From Owenia fusiformis (lineage: Eukaryota; Annelida; Polychaeta; Sabellida; Oweniidae), in the NCBI GenBank assembly GCA_903813345.2, contig CAIIXF020000010.1:36261425-36325424 (forward strand): a DNA stretch of 64,000 nucleotides, in the 5' to 3' direction. Positions 13,501 through 28,500 of this stretch are shown here, one piece after another. Position 1 is the stretch's first letter. Every line of letters starts with the position of its first letter. The notes beneath the pieces are model-generated. The model was not told where the DNA came from and did not search any database. It saw nothing but the letters and a program-made list of their open reading frames with translations. The translations under genes were made by a program, and so were the position numbers.

Positions 13501-16500
13501 ACTCCATTCCACTCTTTTGTACATTTCAAAACATGACCATCATGTTTTTTGAGTGGGTTTATAAGTTAGAGTAACCTGATATTATAATATCATATCAGTA
13601 CTGTCAACCCCCAAAGATTTTCTCGCGGGACAGGATTTTTAGACCCAGTGTCTAAAATTCGCGGGATTTTGCGGGACATCGACCTAAATTCGCGGGATTT
13701 TGCGGGACATTCAAAGGATTTGCGTGATTGCGCTATTTTGATCAAATTCGTGGGACCATTCGAGGGACAAACACGCTAATTACGGGACTGTTAACAGGGT
13801 TACCACCAAAGACTTCATAGGGGGACAGTTTTTTCTAGACAAAGTGATCTAAATTCGCGGGATTTTGCGGGACATCCACCTAAATTTGCGGGATGTCGCA
13901 GGATATTCAAGGGATTTGCGTGATTGGGGCTTAATGTAAAAGTACTCAAATCAAGCTTTCAGATACTGATTTATCAAATATATTTGCACTTAACTAAAGT
14001 AAAATTTAACACAATTCCACACAATACGCATAGAAATATTATTAAACTATCAAAAACCACGCTTAAGGTGTGAGAACCGTAATCCAACATGAAATTCAAA
14101 AATTCTGAACAATACTTTGCACTTATGGCGTTCGTGACCAACTATGAAACATTTACCCCCCATAGTGCTATATATTAAAATATACCTATTCATATAAGGG
14201 TTCGATTAATCTACATCAAATTATAGGGAGTCAGATCAGGTTTCTTTTCGAGATATCTGGGTCCATTTATTGGAACTCGCGTTTGCTAACATTTGCTCTG
14301 TTCGGAGATGAAGGCCGTGACACGCGTAGTTAAAAGGCCAACGTTGGAACTATTGGTGACATACATCCCTATTTTCGTAATTAAAATGAAAATTGCACTC
14401 TTCCTCTTTATTTTGCAGGCCTGTCAACTGTCCCGCAATTTGCGTATTTGTCACGCATTTGCTGAAGAATTTGAAGTCACGCCAGTTATTTTTGCGTGAC
14501 AGAAAATGTCACGCAAATACGCATTTTACCTGGTAATTGTCAAGCAAAAAGATCGTCTACACAGCAAAAATACGAACGCCGGAAAAAAATGTACGCATTT
14601 CGTTCGGACTTTTCACGCGAATTACGTATATGTCACGCATTCCGTTCGAAATTTTCTGTACCTACCCCCCTCCCCCGTTGATAGATGTTGTAAACGCGAG
14701 CGTAGCGAGCGCGAAAAATTTGAGGTGTTCAAAATTTGGCAAGATGTAATAAAATTTAAACCAAGGTGTTCAAAATTTGGATCAAGGTGTTCAGATTTGG
14801 ACCAAGGTGTCCACATTTTGAGGGGAGGTGTTCAACATTTCCAAGTCACTCATGTTAGGTGTTCCCAAGTTGACAGGCCTGTATTTTGATACCAAATAAT
14901 GGCATACTAAGTACTTGAGAAGCCAACTATGGTGTTATTTGGATAAAAATCACAGTTTTATAAATGGACTATGCTCTTTCCAAAAGCAGTCTTCAATGAT
15001 CTGATACACTGGGAGTTTGGCAGCACTATTCAAATTAGGTAAACTTTACTCCCCAAAAGCGCAAAAACTTAGCTTCTTATATCACAAGATAATCACAATT
15101 ATTTAGCCTCCGGGATTGTTACAATTTTGAAAATTCGCGGAGGTCAAAGTCGACATTTGCGGGACTTCGCGGGACATTGCGAATTAGCCAAATTTTAATC
15201 AAATTCGCGGGATAATCCCGCCATTCGCGGGACACTTGACAGCTCTGTCATATGGAGTCATTTTGTGGTTGTAATTTGATTTTAAGAATCTTGTTTATCA
15301 ATTTTTATAATGTTTAATAAAAGTGCAGGTCAGTAAATTAGGATATCATGAACTACAAGTTTTAATGTCTCGCTCTAAAACAGCATTATGATTGGTTTAT
15401 TTGTACATGTACCTTGGTAATAAAGCAATTGATTAAAAGATCGATGCGGAATACAAACTATTGACCACATGCTGCAGGTCAACAGTATCTGCCATATGAT
15501 ACAGGTCAACAGTATCTGTAAGGTGACATAGATCAACAGTATAGATGTAATATGACATAGGTCAATAGTATCTGTAATGTGACATAGGTCAACAGTATCT
15601 GTAATATGACATAGGTCAACAGAATCTGTAATATGACATAAGTCAATAGTATCTGTCATGTGACATAGGTCAATAGTATCTGTAATGTGACATAGGTCAA
15701 CAGGATAGATGTAATTTGACATAGGTCAATAGTATCTGTAATATGACATAGGTCAACAGTATCTGTAAAATGACATAAGTCAATAGTATCTGTCATGTGA
15801 CAGAGGTCAATAGTATCTCTAATGTGACATAGGTCAGCAGTATCTATAATGTGACATAGGTCAATAGTATCTGTAGTATGACATATGTCAGCAGTATCTA
15901 TAACATGACATAGGTCAACAGGATTTATAATGTGACATAAGTCAATAGTATCTAATGTGACATAGGTCAGCAGTATTTTTTTTATTTATTTTTTTTATAG
16001 ATATTGTATTTCTTTATTTCAAATTATAACAATAAACAGCAGTATTTATAATGTGACATAGGCCAACAGTATCTATAATATGACACAGGTCAATAATATC
16101 TGTAATGTGACATAGGTTAGCAGTATCTGATAGTATCTAATTCAATAGTAGAGTATCTGATATGTGATAATGTTCATGTACATATTCATTTACATGCAGC
16201 TTGTACAGGTAAATGTGTACATGTACATGTACATGTATATTTCAAAATTCAAATTTCGAAATTTTTACAGGATTGTGGTGGCTTTAGCCAGTTATGCATT
16301 TAGCACGTTACTGTGGATTTACATAAAAATATTATCATTCAATAAAACTGGAAATTCCCCATATAAATGATGTGGATGTTCCTGAGATCACCGACTCAAT
16401 ATAGCCTTTGTGTCATAATTGAAGTCTTGCTTCAAAGACCCTGGACCTACTCTAACTGTTTAGAAAGAGACATGTCCAAAGCCTTGAAGCAAGACTATAT

Positions 16501-19500
16501 AATTAAATAGTTCATTTTCAAATGAATTTGGCTTGTATCAAGACCTTAATACCCTCATTTTCTTACTCAATGTCTTGATCCAGGACTGCACCGATATCAT
16601 TAGACAGATTTTGATTGTGATTTAGTTACCATTCTTGTCTCAATGTCTCATTTGTCATAAAATCTACACTTATAAATAGAGAAAGTATCTTATGATAAGG
16701 GGAAATAAATTACTTGAAAAGATCATAAATAAATTGATATTTCCCCTATCCTCTGTTTTCGCTTAGATTTTTTCTCAAGTGGGTGTAAAGTTCTCATGTT
16801 TACAGTTTTACCCATGCTTATTTCACTCCATTTCTCTCTAAATTTTGAATAAAGTATCTAATTTTCTTGCATTTGTATATAATTTATAGTGTTCACTATG
16901 TGACTGTTTACTTTATTCCTTGCCGATTCCTCTCTTTTCTACTCAAATTTATGTTTTAAATCACAACCTCTGACATTTTAATTCTATTTCTTTATATCTA
17001 GCTACAGCAGCTGTTTTTAATAGTTCATCTATTCATAAATTTGCATCATAATCAGTAATCACCCATTATACCTTCATATATCACGGACAAGTCAACAGTT
17101 AAACTTGTCTCGTTGAATACACCTTATCTCAAGTTCCATTCTTTGCATTGGTAGTCCATCGTTAGATTCACCACTACTGCCTTCAAATAAAAGTATTGTA
17201 AGTCTCTCTGTGTGTGTGTGAGTAAGGGGGGGGGCTAGGTGTGTGTGTTGGGGAGGGGGGTTATGATAATGAAAGGGCATCCTGAATTACCATATCCTTC
17301 CTTTCTGACAGTTTGATTTTTTTTGCTTAAAAGAGAGTTTCATGTATGTCATCGTCATTGGCTCTGATCCTTTAACGTTAGGGTTACTGTGGCAATCTCT
17401 TCATTTGAAATCAACAGCGAATATAAGAAACTAGAGGGGACGAAGATCAGAATGGGGATGGACCTCCCCCATCCCCAAATATATATAGCTTTGATACTTG
17501 TGTGATCAAATTTTCTTATAACATAGTAATTATGTTCACTGTTTATGGGTTTCATTGTATACTGTAGGTGAACTGTGTGAGCTTCATTTTAATTCAGTTT
17601 TAGAATTCCATTCATGTTTAACTGCATTCTAATTCATATTTTACTGTCATTTGATATTCAAAAACTTTATTATGACTTTCTTGGAATTCATAATATAACT
17701 CCTAGAAGTTACTGGGTATGTTTTCAAGTTATTTTTATACGGACATGATAAAGTATGTATATTTAGATCATTTGATTAAATAAAGTGTATCGGACGCAGA
17801 TTTTTTGATTGAAAAGAGTAAACGGGAGAGGAATTGTGAGGATAGATGAATCTATACCCCTGTAAAAGGGTAGGAGGTCCTATCGAATTATGGTCCTACT
17901 CTACGTTGATTTATATGGTGACCTAAATACAACTTTTTCCCTCATTATCTTATACTTAATCAGGGCCAGTAAGGGCCATTAAGAAAGGGGACCATAATCC
18001 CTGGGGACCATCATTTCTTTCACCCCCCCCCCCCATTCAATATAGAAAGTGGTGCTTGTAACAGTAGAGAGGAAGGAGGGGGGGGGGGTAGGGGAATGGT
18101 TGGCTTAGCAATGTGCAACATCCTTTCAAGTGTTCTATTACACAAATACATACAAAAGAGTTAATAAGTAAGGGGTGGGGGTGGGGGGCTTGATACAATA
18201 AAACTACAAATTTTATCTCTTCTTTATCTATGTTAAAATTGTTCTAATTTATCTGTTGAGTTTACAATTTTTCTTTAAAATTGGAGATATGGGAGTCTAA
18301 CCTCGCATATTGGTGTAGATGCAGTTTCTTGAACTAGAATAAGAAGATGTTAGATTTATGGAGTAAAGATGATGTGAATAACCCAGAATTCAAAGCTAGA
18401 CCTATCTTAGTTATAAGATGGGAGGGACATTTTGGAATTCTGGGTAATTCTCCTTTTGAAGAAAATTGTGAAATAATAAGGTTGTTCATTTTCACAGGTC
18501 ACTGTTTTGATTATCAGTATTTTAACTGACAGCTCAGGTTGATTTGACTGTTTTTATTGATTTCATATATTCGATCTCTAATTTATGACTTCATCTTTGT
18601 GGACTTTTGAATCATTTTATCACCCTGCCTTTTAACTTCCTTCTTTTCAACTTTTCAATATATATGAAGGACAGCTCTATCTAAACTCAGAGTAAAACAT
18701 AATCGTACAATCTTTAACCCTTACCTAATCAGATAAGGGAGATCAAAATTATGCTACCAATTAGAATATTGCATCTCACTTCAAGAAAGATGAATCTGAC
18801 ATTTATTTCATCTTCAAATTCTGTGAATGTTACTTTTTGGATCAGTTGTAACAATCGTTACACTTTGTAATTGCAATAAGATTGTTACATGTTGTCATGG
18901 TAATGCCTGTTTCAAATATGATTGGTCAATAAGCCATGCCTATACCAAATCAAATTTAAATTGTTTGATGGATTTTTCCTGTTGTCTAAGGGCTTGGGGT
19001 AATTGAACATTTAGCTCTTTTATAGATAAAAGATCAAAATCTTGAAATGAAATTGCAGGAAGATTTAAGAACATTGGTTTAAGAAACTTGCTTTCTTTGT
19101 CATTTTCATTTCTCTCTTTACATTATATACCTATATAAATAATACCCCTTTATGTTAGTCACATATCTGTTTATGTTATTCCTTGCTATTTCCACTGATT
19201 TTTCTTTGTTCGATGGTTTTTATGTCACTCCCAAAAGTGATGATATATTGTTATGGTCTCCAACCTTTTTGTGATGTTAGTTGACATGTCGTTTGGCATC
19301 AGTAACAAATGGCACGTGGTGACATTTTGCATGTCAATGCTTTGTATAAATCAGCTGTAACTGCGAACAAAAGTGAATGATTCATTGTATTTATTAGACA
19401 ATTTCCTCCAGCTTCCTGGCCTTAATATGAATGGTTACTATGGCAACAAGAAAGAATAAGTCATTGCAAGCAAAATAGAAGTAGAAGACCATGTTGAAAA

Positions 19501-22500
19501 TGTCCGTCTGCTCATGCTTATTCCTTCTCATTTCTCTCTAAAATTTGAATGAAGTGTCTGATTTTCTTGCATTTCTATATAACTCAGTGTGTCGGTTTTG
19601 TACCTGTATACTAATTTCCTTGTTTTTTTCACTCCTTTCTACTCTATTTAGCATTTTAGAAAATGACCATAGTTTTATTTAGTTCATGAGTGGAGTAATA
19701 TCATAATTGAGATCAGTTTCTCTCCAGGGCTACTTCTATGTATAGGTAATATGTAAGTAGGATATACATATGATAGGTTAGAACCGGCTATTCTGCATCA
19801 AAGTGTTATTGCTTGTGAACTTGGTTTGAAATTAGAAACTTGAGAAATAGAAGACTCATAGATATAACTGTCTCATAATTATCACGCCTTACCATCGCGT
19901 AAGCAGGCGTCACCATACAGCGTCAAAAAATAGCGGAGTACAGTTTTCTGTACGGTAACGCAAATTAACTGCTTTGAAGCAAAAACTATGACAAGGGTTT
20001 TAAAAAATTAATTTGATGAAAACTAATACGATTTCATGTGAAATAAAAACAGCATTCTCTTAGAAATGGTTTTAACTTTCTGATTATGATAAACGTTTTA
20101 CGAGCACTGTTCGGATTTTTTCTGAGTGAATCGGCCCACATAATCGACCAGAGTGAAAAAAGGTTGTTTTTTTCACATTTTGTTTGGTTATTATTTTCCC
20201 TACCGTCTGAGAGTATGGATTATTTTTATGAGAATATGTATTTGTTACTTACACATTTTAGAACGGGCGAAGATTCAGCAAACAACCATTCATTATGGAT
20301 TTTTAAAAAAGATCAAATTTGTACGGTGACGCACCAGCTGTACGGTGACGCTATGCTTTGATGAACTAAATGAGACTAAGATTGTATGAAATGGAAACTC
20401 AGGAGTATGATCATTTGTTCATATATAGTGCATGGGCGCTACAGAGGGGTCATTCATCAAGCTATCGCAAGCACGTCGCAAGCCTGCGATGTCGCAAGGG
20501 CCCTTTTTAGCGATTACGTCCTATTCATCAATCTCGTGCGACTGCGATCGGTGGAATTTTCTGCGACGTCGCAGTGAAATACCCCTAAAATGGCCAAAAT
20601 TTAAGCGACCGGTGGTACCCAGTCGCAGTGATTTTTGTTCAAGAAAAATGTCTTAAATTTATTGAATTTCTTTATGAAATTATATAGAAATTCTAGGACG
20701 TATAGTTCGATATTCGATCCATGATATATTATAATTGCAGAACATATGCATTATGTTTAACATGTTTGTGATGCTATCAAAAACAGCTAGTTTTCGGCTT
20801 GTATTTTTAAGTACTTCACCGTGCGACCGGTCGCAGTGATTGTGCGTTACACTTGATTTGAACCCACGTGACTCTACCCACTCAGTATCCATATTGTCAA
20901 TCTTGCATGACATGTTACTAGTCTGATGGCAGCGTTTATTCGTTCAAAATGGCGCATCTGATGGTTGATTTCAACCGTAATGCTAGCTCTGCGTAGAGAA
21001 CGCGTATTTAGAGATCGTACAGATCCTCTTCAAATATACGAAGATGTGGACCTTATTTTGCGATATCATATGCCCAGGTTAACTATTATAAAAGTTTACG
21101 AAATGATACAAGAGGATCTCGAAAGGATAACTAACACGTGTACAAGTACGTGCACGTGGTAATCACTGCGACTGGTCGCAGGGACATCGCAGACTGCGAT
21201 TTGTTAATGAATAGGTCGCAGTCGCAGTCACTGCGACCTCGCACGGTGGTTGCAGTGTCTGCGACGTCGCAGTGATTGCGATAGCTTGATGAATGACCCC
21301 TCAGTTCAACGATATCTTCCACAGCTAATGGAAGGTTACTGGAAATGTATGATACGGTAAAGATCATGAAACCAAAAACTCTCTTCTTGCTATGTTATTG
21401 ATGTTTTAAAACAAGGGATGTCACAAGTAAATCTCATCTTGCACGTGTGACTTTTTAGGATGAAAGATGCAATATCTTGCATGGGGTAAAAATGGCTGTG
21501 TAGGCTATCTTTGTTAGTCATATGAGAAAAGCCTGGTTTTGTTCAAATGATACCAAAGCATTACGTCAACTTTCAAATAGTTAATTCCATGAAAACTAAA
21601 AATATCGAAATTAATACTTCCTGTCCGCCATCTTAAATGCGAAGGTGACGGCTGTAACCTTCGCTTGATACTTACCAGTGATAATGTACATGTAGATCTG
21701 ACGTTTCTATACCTCTTGTTCGAACAGTAAGCTTAGAGCACTTCATAAAATCTAAGGAAGCGTCACCGTACAGCTGATGCGTCACCGTACAGTTCTGATC
21801 TTTTTTAAATAAATACACTGAATGATTATTTGCCGAATATTCATCTGTTCTAGAATGTGTAGATAACAAATACATATTCTCATAAAAATAATCCATACTC
21901 TCAGACGACAGGGAAATTAATAACCAAACGAAAAGTGAAAAAACACCATTTTTCTCTCGAGTCGATTATGTGGGCCGATCCAGTCAGAAAAAATCCGAGC
22001 AGTGCTCGAAAAACTTTTATCATAATTAGAAAGTTAAAACCATTCCTAAGAGAATACTGTTTTCATTACACCCGAAATCGTATTTATTTTCATGTAATTA
22101 ATCTTTTTAAAACCCTCATTATAGTTTTTGCTTCAACTTAGTTAATTTTCGTCACCGTACAGAAAACTGTACTACTGTATTTTTTGACGCTGTACGGTGA
22201 CGCCTGCTTACGCGATGGTTAGGCGTGAATTATGTCAATCGAAATATGGACAACTTTCTATATGGTCATTTCCTATGACATCACCACATATGGTCATTTC
22301 CTATGACATCACCGCATATGGTCATTTCCTATGACATCACCACATAGTTAATGAACACATATTCAGCACGCATTCCTTCCACTTTGCTGATTGGTTGGAA
22401 AAGGGTCAGCGTGGTAGATTTGAAATCTTTTTTCAATTTTTGTGAACATGGATTTTAAAAGGGTAGCTTTGAAATCATGAAAAATTGGCATATTTTGACC

Positions 22501-25500
22501 AATTTTGGTCTAAATTGTGAAAATGAGAATTTTACACCCACTTGAAAAAAAATCCTGTGGAGAACACTGTCTTAAATAAGAAACAAGTGAAGTGGCAATA
22601 TAAGCCTATTGCAGGACTCTTAAATCAGAAATCAATCTATTGAAGAAATACCATTATAGCATACACATTCATTATCTGTAACAAGCGGTTACACTTTTAT
22701 AATTGTAACCATATGGTGACATATTGTAAATGGAGTGCTTTTTTGGTTTATGAATACAATACAGCTGTGACTATGTACAAAACTATTACATTGAAAAGGC
22801 TAAATGGTGAAGGCTACTATATGTGATATTCTAGTGTTAAATTAGTGTTAATCAACTCCAGTAGTATATACACGGGGGATAAGCAAAACGAGGGCGAAGC
22901 CACGGACTGCGACTCGCGTAACTTTACACCGCAGCCCAGCGCCAAAATGGAGGGACATCCGGCAGTGCCTTCTGCTTCTTCCGACAAAATAGAGAAATCC
23001 AGGAATTTTAAATGCTATCGTAGTGTCTAATCGGTGACCAAAATATTACTCTGTATCTACTGTTGGTCTGTAGATCAGAAAATAAGCAGTTGTCCAGATC
23101 AAGCTAAAACAGTAGCAAAGTTCTGATTTTACCTGTAAAATATGTGCATATTATTTAATTTACTATACACTTGAAAGGAGTTTTAACACGTTTCTGATAT
23201 CTAAAGGTTAGTTGAGGCTCCGAGTATAATTCGTGAAAATGATTTGATAATAGAATGTGTTCATGAGGAGAAAATTAGATTCAAACTGCGCATTCATAGT
23301 GGACGCAGTCCAGTAAACAAAGCTATTTCAACAACGCAACACAGCCTCCATTGATATTCTAAGCAACGCAGTCCAGCCGCGAACACGAAATAGATAAGAA
23401 AGTGTAAACTATATTCCTACGCTATTATTGTTTCAGGAAAAGAAAGTCAGCATCCAGATTATCATTCAAAGTTACGTTGATTAACATATATCTATTACCT
23501 GAATCAATGTCCCAAATTGCTATATTGTATCGTTTAAGACCTAGAAATATGGCAATTCAATAGCGTATTTGGCAGAACAGTCGAGCGCAAGATGACAACG
23601 TAATATGTTTATTACAAACCAATTTGTGGATAGGGTTAAATATATAGATAATTGGATAGTGGTGAGACTTTTTATAAGAAGTAGAAATGCGAAACAATTA
23701 ACTTTTTGATGATGCAATAAAAGCTGTTGGGGAAGGGTACATTAACTAGTATTTAAGATATCAGGAAAATATCAAATAATTGGAGAGTTGGTGAGTTAAT
23801 GTAATTTTGGATGATCTTTCCAACAGTCCATCAATATTGCTAGCTACCATAAATTCATGATTTCAGCTGTATTTGACAGCTTGTACATATTTGCAGAATG
23901 GATTGAGACACGATGTAGGTCTATTAAAATAGCCCTTTATATTCAATTTTGTCCAAAGTTGCTCCATTTCGGCCACACCTGTACACACATTGTGCTATCT
24001 ACCTTTGGCTGTGATTGCGTTCAGCTTCAGATATAAAGCAACACTGAGTCGCGGACTGCGTTGGGCAGATGGATGGACTGCGACTATCAAAAATTCCAAT
24101 TTTCTAATTAATTGTACGTTTTCCGCTTACCAAATATCACACGAAGATGTAATTGTAACAACAGAACATGAATAATTATATTAATTCGATGTCATTTCTG
24201 ATTCCTTTGTTTAAATCGGTATATTAGGGACAAATATTGACAAAATTACATTTTTTGTGGCAGATTTCGAATTCATGCTAAACTATTGGACAGCCGAGCA
24301 CCAAGAATGCCATTGCAGGTGGAGTATGAATATGTTGATCACCGACTGGAACATACTAGCTATTCTGTAGAATATCCAAACCAATAATCTACCCCAAATC
24401 CTAACATGCCTTCCAAATTAAGTTTGGACTTACCGCCATTGTTCAGCTATAATGCGTTGTAATCTCGTTTTGAATTACGCGAGTCGCAGTCCGTGGCTTC
24501 GCCCTCGTTTTGCTTATCCCCCGTGTATATATAACAGTCATTCATTTTTGAACTTAAAATAGCTGACACCTCATAATAAATCTATGCCCTTTACATAAAT
24601 ATCTTAAGGTCATGTATTAAACTGCAAAATGATTACAGAGCAAAGAATTGATTTAGTAATTTTACTGAGATCTTATAGTTGTGTTCTCAAAGATTTTCTC
24701 TCAGTTGTGATTTAAAGCCTGACTTGGCTCTTTATTAATAAAAATACTCTGTCTTGGCAGGTGTTCATATTTCAAGGTTCCATAACATGTGAGGCAATGG
24801 GGATAACAAAATGGGGACTAAGAAAAAGTTTCACATTGAGAAGTGTGTATTTTTTCTCAAGTGGGTGCAAAATCCTCATTTTCACAATTCAGACTATGAT
24901 TAGTCAAAATATGCCAATTTTTCATGATTTTTCTCATTTTCAAGTGGGTGCAAATGGATTTTCAGGTGGGTGCAAGCCTATATTTCAAAATCTCAGGTGG
25001 GTGCTGCGTCCACTTGCTTAAATGCTGGAGAGATCACTGATATATGTTTATAGACCAACATGTATAGATAGACCAATTTTATGTATATAATGATATATTT
25101 TTTATTGCAATTTCAGGAGCCTATGAAATCCAGAGCTCCGCAACTTCATTTAGAATACAGATTTTACAAGTCACTCGGACAAGCTGGTAAGTGTTGTAAA
25201 AATGTCTGCCTGTTCGTATCTGTACATATATACACAGGGTAGACAAAAAGTCCATATTTTTTATTTCGATATTATTTTAACTAAAATGTCGATAAAAATA
25301 AACAACATTTTTCGACATATTACACTGCTCTATGGTGCCTTGATGCAATCTCATAAAGAAAGAAATATTCTGATTTGATTACAAAAGGATCCAGGGTTCT
25401 GAATCCTATACCAGTCAATCTATTCATTCTGTCCCTGCTAATAGACTATAATGATGGTGTCCAATAGTCAACAGTGGAAAAACAAAGTTGATTTCAGTAT

Positions 25501-28500
25501 GGTTTGACCCACATCCCCTCATCTTACGAAATTTTGAAATGTTGATTTGTTTTTCACTAAAATATTAAAATCGGAGTATTTAAGAATTAGAGGCGGCTAT
25601 TGTGATCTACTTTAAAAGGTCATCTTAAACTTAAAATTTTTGACTTTTAAAATTAAACTTATCGTGAGCCTTTTGAAGTAGTCCTGAGTACTTCTTTGAT
25701 ATATTTATGATGAAGCAGTACATGTATATCGAAACAACAAAAACTTGGTCACTGTGGTTTATTTTGTTGATTTCCCATTGCAAGCAATGCTTAAAACAAA
25801 GATTGAGTTATGTTTTATACAAAACAGTCAATTGCCATGGAAACACAAGTCATATTGATTCGTTCATTTTTATTTAAAGATAGCATCAAAACTCAATGTA
25901 ACATCCTTTATTCATAAGTTCCACTCGATATCTCTTTTATCGACAGTAAAACCTGTCTAATCGAAAACCACAGAGACCTGCCAAAAGTGTTTGAGTTAAG
26001 TGTTCACATTTGAAGGCTTCTTTCTATGTGAGTCAATGCAAGATAATAAAAATAGGACCATAAAAGGTGTTCATATTCAGACTGGATGTTGTTCAAGAAA
26101 CACAGGTTTTACTGGATATATAATGCAGAATTTTGTTTCACTCTCGTATATAGAGTCATTTTCTGACAAGCATTTTTATTAACTTAGTAGAAATTTAGTT
26201 TTGGTACAGGTTTTACAAGAAACAATGCAGAATATTGTCTTTCGTACATAAGGGTCATTTTCTCTAAATCATTTTTTTATCAACTTAGTACAAAATGTAG
26301 TTGTGTATTAAGCCCCTGAACCCCCCCCCTCCAATACAACATTTAGGGTAAGTGGATAAGGAGTCCAAAGGAGTTTGGATTTAAAGACTGGAAGCATGAC
26401 TCTGCAAAATACAATATTTACATTAACTCACTTAGTTCTATCATATTGGGAAATGGAGAGGTTCAAGCTGTAGGTTTTTAAGAGAACTATATAAACATGA
26501 CTTATTATGCTCCTCTAAGGATTAGTTCTCCCATTTGTGTTATTAATTGCCTTATTGAGAAAAGGGAAAATAGGTGTTATTAGCATGGGCTTTCTATTGA
26601 ATGCCCATGTTATTAGGTCCCTGGAAAAATCAAATGAGAGGAAGGGGGGGGGGCAGTAATCCGTAGGGGTCATATGTTGATTTTACAAGTACTCGTATCA
26701 AATACAAGTAAAGGTGGAGCTTTTTCTTCTCTAATCTAGAAAAATTAAACACTTTTTTCTGAGCACTATTTCTGATCCTGAATTTTTACTGGTCTTGAAC
26801 CTCACAGTGGCTTTGGCTTAAAAGAAAGACAAGTAGCCTAGAGTCCTTTAACCATCACTGCCCAACTCAGAGTATTTATTCAGATGAACGGGCAAACTGC
26901 GAATGATCCGACGTGCCTGCTGATGATGTAATGACAGACTTTCACTTCGTTTTCTATAATGGCATCTACCAGTCTAAGTTTCCTGTTCAATTTGTAGCAA
27001 TTCGTTGCAGTTGTTTATTTGAAAATGTCCCTCTACCCCTCGATCTTCCTAACTACCCACTTTGTGTAGGGAGGGGGAGGGGGGCAAGGGCGTTAATCGA
27101 GACTAGGGCATTCTGGTCCTGATCAAATTCATTCCTGAATAATTTCCAATCCTGAACAATTTCACATTCTGAACACTTTCTGGTCCTGAACACCGTTGTC
27201 ATGTAAGGTTTCCTGTTTTGAACACTTCCTAGATATCATTTAAAATGAAGAAAATGATCTATTAGAACTACGCCTGTTTGACCTTTACAACCAATCATTC
27301 GTTCACCAATACAAATAAGTCGGTATATTTAACTATAGAGATCTATATTATATTGATATTTCAAAATGTTTATAGATCCTATTAGACTGATTCAATGAAA
27401 GTCTATGCATTTGTTTGACTGGACTTTGATAGGTTTATAAATATCTCCTGCGCATAAATGAAATATAAGAGCGATATATTTTATTTAACAAAAATTAAGA
27501 AATAAGAATTTTATACCTGTATTTTATATATGATAAAGATAATTATGAATGTAAATTATAGGCACGTCTAGAAATTCACGTTTCTCTGAGAATTTTGAGA
27601 GAAAATGAGTGAAATAAGGATGATTGAGGTCTATTTATGCACAGGTCATGCTTAGATTGACCAAACCAATCAATAATCAATAATAATATTCCTGTGTATA
27701 AAATGCCATGTTGGTTATACTTTGAAGCGTGAAATCAAAGAGGAAATTTCATTGATGGGTCTTTTGCAAATGTACCTTGCATATTTGTGAGGTAAACGAA
27801 AAATATAGATATATGCTGTATTTGCTCCTGCCATTGATTTTTCTTTATTTAGAACTTACATGTATGTATTTTATGGAACATCAATGTCTTCTCTCTCTCT
27901 CTAATGTATTTACAGTAGAACCTGTTTATTTGAACAAATCTTATCTAATTTGCTGTCTGCTATCTTCAAATGAAAAGCCTATGGGGGGGGGGCTTTGCTT
28001 GACTTTACCTGACACCCCCTCATAAACCCAGAGTCTAAGATAGTATTTCATATAGTATATCTGAATATGTAGTGGCTTTCCCCTATATGATTAGGTATGT
28101 TTATTTGAACAACTCTCTCTCTTCAAATGAAAAGCCTGGTGGGGGGGGGGGACTTTGCTTGACTTAACCTGACACCCCCCCCCCTCATAAACCCTTTGTC
28201 TGAGATAGTATTTCATATAGCATATCTTAACATGTAGTGGCTTTCCCCTATATGATTAGGTATGTTTATTTGAACAACTCTCTCTTCAAATGAAAAGCCT
28301 GGTGGGGGGGGGCTTTGCTTGACTTTACCTGACACCCCCCTTATAAACCCCGAGTCTAAGATAGTATTTCATAGCATATTTTAACATGTAGTGGCTTTCC
28401 CCTATATGATTAGGTGTGTTTATTTGAACAACTCTCTCTTCAAATGAAAAGCCTGGTGGGGGGGGGGCTTTGCTTGACTTTACCTGACACCCCCCTTATA

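Larger units (their letters stand above)
5715..25116 (+). other. CSNK1G intron 2, 19.4 kb
   Basis: The largest intron of the gene. Its mobile elements and arrays are listed separately. The stretches between them (for example 8500-10600, 11560-12060, 17000-19060) are AT-rich with homopurine/homopyrimidine G or C runs (near 13155, 17225, 18025, 18075, 18175), and I see no coding exon in them. Confidence 0.8.

Noticed and set aside
14506-14889. 127-codon frame
   Set aside because: Lies within the nested 14416-14881 element and its repeats; no similarity to a transposase is apparent.
15375-15722. 115-codon open frame with DLCHITDT repeats
   Set aside because: Read-through of the GACATAGGTCAAC minisatellite.
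20086-21896. 91-codon (+) and 74-codon (-) frames that resemble each other
   Set aside because: They are the two inverted arms of the 19883-22227 element read in mirror image, not a conserved gene pair.
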